22,626 bases of DNA from DATKZH01 sp964475955 (lineage in GTDB: Bacteria > Planctomycetota > Planctomycetia > Pirellulales > Thermoguttaceae): NCBI GenBank assembly GCA_964475955.1, contig CAYYZY010000128.1, positions 1 to 22,626 of the forward strand, in the 5' to 3' direction. Under the pieces are notes generated by a model. It searched no databases, was not told the origin of the DNA, and saw only the letters and a program-made list of their open reading frames with translations. How positions within the stretch are numbered: position 1 is the stretch's first letter; every line of letters starts with the position of its first letter. Both the position numbers and the translations under genes were made by a program. Below, one piece after another: positions 20,901-22,626 of this stretch.

Positions 20901-22626
20901 ATGGGGATCTGGGACTCTCTCGGCTTCTTTGGACGACGAGACAAAAAGGATCGGCGTCAGGGCGCCAGCAGCAAGCGCGGCCGAAAGAAGCCGTTCAGGC
21001 CTCGCGACCTGCGGGTCGAGCAGTTTGAGGAACGGGTTCTCCTCAGCATCAGTCCGGGAGGAGGCGACGAAAACGTCCTCGCTTGGGCGCCCGCCCAGTT
21101 CGACACCGCCGCCCTGCCCGAATTGGACTTCGCCACCGCTCCGTTCGTCGAAGACCAGGGATATTGGCTCGACTTCGATGCCTCGGACGGGGCCGATCCG
21201 GGCGAGACCGTGGAGGTTCAAGCCACCGCTGTCTGGGATTCCGGGTTTAGCGGGCGGTTGGAACTGCCGGGTGCTTGGCTCAATCCGACGACGATCCAGG
21301 GCTCCGAGTTCGCCAGCCTCACGCTGCCCGACAACGGCTACTCGAGTCAGCTCGGCGCACCGCAGTTGCCGGTCATTCGCGAGATCCTCACCGCGCCCGC
21401 CGGAGCGGAATTCTCGGTGGCCGTCTCGGGCAACGCAGCGACGTTCTCGGTCGGCGAGACGGGGAGCGGGTCCCCGGTCGCGCCCGTGCAGCCCCCCATT
21501 CCCAAGGTCCCGGGAGCCTACGACGACGCTACGCTGGTGCTCGACGAGACGATATACGAGACCGACGCGCTCGCGGCCGAGACGGGGGTTCGGGTGGTGG
21601 ACGTCGGGACCTACGCCGGCCAGAGCCTGGTGATGGTCGAAGTCGCACCGGTCACCTACAATCCCGTGACCGGCTCGGTGTACGCGTACGACTCGCTCGA
21701 TTTCACCGTCAACTTCACCGGCGGGACGAAGTCGGGTTCGCTGACGCCGCGCCAAGAGCAGCATCTGGCCGATCTGACGGCGAACTACCAGATAGGGGCG
21801 CAGGCCGCCGCGAAGGCGAAGCAGGACGGCAACCTGCTGATCGTCGTTCATGACGATTTCGCCGGGGTGATCGACGAGTTCGTCGCGCACAAGGAAGACC
21901 TCGGCTGGACCGTTCAGGTGGCCGACACGTCGACGGCCGGCACGACGACCACCGCGATCCAGAGCTACGTCCAGTCGCAATACAACAACCTCTCCACCCG
22001 GCCCGACGCCCTCCTGCTCATCGGCGACGTCGACCGCATTCCCAACTGGGTCGGCCAGGGCGCGGATTCCCCCGACACCGACCTCTACTACGCCACGATG
22101 GACGCGGGCGACGACTGGGTGCCCGAGTTCCCGGTCGGCCGATTCAGCGTGGCCGACAGCCAGCAACTGGCCGACGTCATCGAGAAGACGATCGCCTACG
22201 AGACGTCTTCCGCGGACGACTGGACGACGCAGGCCGCGTTCATCGCCACCGATGATCCCTTCTTCTACCCGGTCGCCGAAGCCACGCACGATGCGGTCAT
22301 TTCCACCCATATGGACCCCGCCGGGTACACGAGCGACAAGCTCTACGCGGTCTCGAACGGCGCGACGACGCAAGACGTGGTCGACGCGCTGAACGACGGA
22401 CGCGCTTTGGGGGTGTACTCCGGGCACGGTTACGAGGGCGGCTGGGCCGGGCCGAGTCTCGACCAGAACGACGTCAACAACCTGACCAACGGCCCGATGT
22501 ACCCCTTTGTGGCGAGCTTTGCCTGCCTGACGGGCCGGTACAGCGTCGACGAGTCGTTCATGGAGACCTGGCTCCGCACCCCGGACAACGGGGCGGTCGT
22601 CACGTGGGGATCGAGCGTGACGAGCT
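20901..22626 (+). CDS. Gingipain-like C25 cysteine peptidase with LEPR-XLL-type export motif (partial, 3' end missing)
   Basis: An open frame of 575 codons from ATG 20901 to the window edge. The N-terminus MGIWDSLGFFGRRDKKDRRQ is followed by a basic stretch and LRVEQFEERVLLSI (37-50), a variant of the planctomycete LEPR-XLL motif that marks large secreted or surface proteins in place of an ordinary signal peptide. Residues ~90-280 are a beta-rich propeptide-like region, with GAPQLPVIREIL as in gingipain-family prodomains. From ~285 (NLLIVVHDDFAGVIDEFVAH) comes the C25 caspase-like fold: DALLLIGDVDRIP, DLYYATMDAGDDWVPEFPVG, YSGHGYEGGW with His509, and ASFACLTGRYS with Cys542. These two form the expected catalytic dyad. 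Known gingipains cleave after Arg or Lys; specificity here cannot be told. The C-terminus, probably with further beta domains, is outside the window. Confidence 0.88.
   Translation, partial: MGIWDSLGFFGRRDKKDRRQGASSKRGRKKPFRPRDLRVEQFEERVLLSISPGGGDENVLAWAPAQFDTAALPELDFATAPFVEDQGYWLDFDASDGADPGETVEVQATAVWDSGFSGRLELPGAWLNPTTIQGSEFASLTLPDNGYSSQLGAPQLPVIREILTAPAGAEFSVAVSGNAATFSVGETGSGSPVAPVQPPIPKVPGAYDDATLVLDETIYETDALAAETGVRVVDVGTYAGQSLVMVEVAPVTYNPVTGSVYAYDSLDFTVNFTGGTKSGSLTPRQEQHLADLTANYQIGAQAAAKAKQDGNLLIVVHDDFAGVIDEFVAHKEDLGWTVQVADTSTAGTTTTAIQSYVQSQYNNLSTRPDALLLIGDVDRIPNWVGQGADSPDTDLYYATMDAGDDWVPEFPVGRFSVADSQQLADVIEKTIAYETSSADDWTTQAAFIATDDPFFYPVAEATHDAVISTHMDPAGYTSDKLYAVSNGATTQDVVDALNDGRALGVYSGHGYEGGWAGPSLDQNDVNNLTNGPMYPFVASFACLTGRYSVDESFMETWLRTPDNGAVVTWGSSVTS

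Noticed and set aside
20747..20944. Minus-strand frame of 65 codons over the peptidase start
   Set aside because: It overlaps the strong ribosome-binding site and first codons of the peptidase and has no family resemblance.

Overview
The window is GC-rich bacterial DNA and very probably comes from a planctomycete of the Pirellulales type. The evidence is a DUF1559 pseudopilin-like protein with its H-x9-DG tail, an FG-GAP/ASPIC-UnbV (CRTAC1-type) protein paired with a TPR protein, a short ceramidase-like protein beside an NHL-propeller protein, and a large surface protein that opens with an LEPR-XLL-like export motif. This is inference from gene content; no rRNA or tRNA was seen.

Layout. Positions 1-7465 are all minus strand: the first codons of a membrane protein (1-77), a terminator, the DUF1559 protein (216-1250), the CRTAC1-like protein (1707-3398) preceded by its TPR partner (3488-4753), then an NHL/peptidyl-amidating-lyase-like protein (4956-6041) preceded by a ceramidase-like protein (6095-7465). 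A plus-strand gene for an 880-residue membrane-anchored protein of unknown function (7958-10600) converges on a small lone flagellin (10634-11479, minus). Divergent from the flagellin is a GlmM/phosphomannomutase-family enzyme (11829-13187, plus). About 1 kb of repeat-rich noncoding DNA follows.

The most interesting part is a tightly overlapping five-gene minus-strand operon from 19648 down to 14170. In transcription order it encodes a Gfo/Idh/MocA sugar-nucleotide oxidoreductase, the alpha and beta subunits of a thiamine-diphosphate 2-oxoacid dehydrogenase (E1), a hybrid protein made of an E2-type lipoyl domain, a peripheral-subunit-binding domain and a PglD/NeuD-type left-handed-beta-helix acyltransferase, and a DegT/WbpE-type sugar aminotransferase. 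The oxidoreductase and aminotransferase are the classic pair that makes an amino group on a nucleotide sugar. The usual third enzyme, a free acetyl-CoA-dependent N-acyltransferase, is here welded to the swinging arm of a 2-oxoacid dehydrogenase, and the E1 that would load that arm is encoded in the same operon with 1- and 4-nt overlaps. The simplest reading is a 2-oxoacid-powered sugar N-acylation machine in which the acyl group passes from E1 to lipoyl-lysine to amino sugar without free acyl-CoA. That mechanism is inference; the domain architecture and operon are read directly.

From 19649 to 20900 there is about 1.25 kb without a convincing gene. It holds a likely promoter for the operon, a near-perfect 36-bp palindrome and an AT-rich promoter region. 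The window ends inside a plus-strand gene (20901 onward) for a gingipain-like C25 cysteine peptidase with a planctomycete surface-export motif.

Noncoding DNA is unusually rich in short palindromes. At least five share a GTAGG (or CCTAC) edge next to a palindrome whose own sequence differs between sites, and others belong to GTGGGGCACG and TTCCCAGGC-TCC families. They look like REP-type dispersed repeats.
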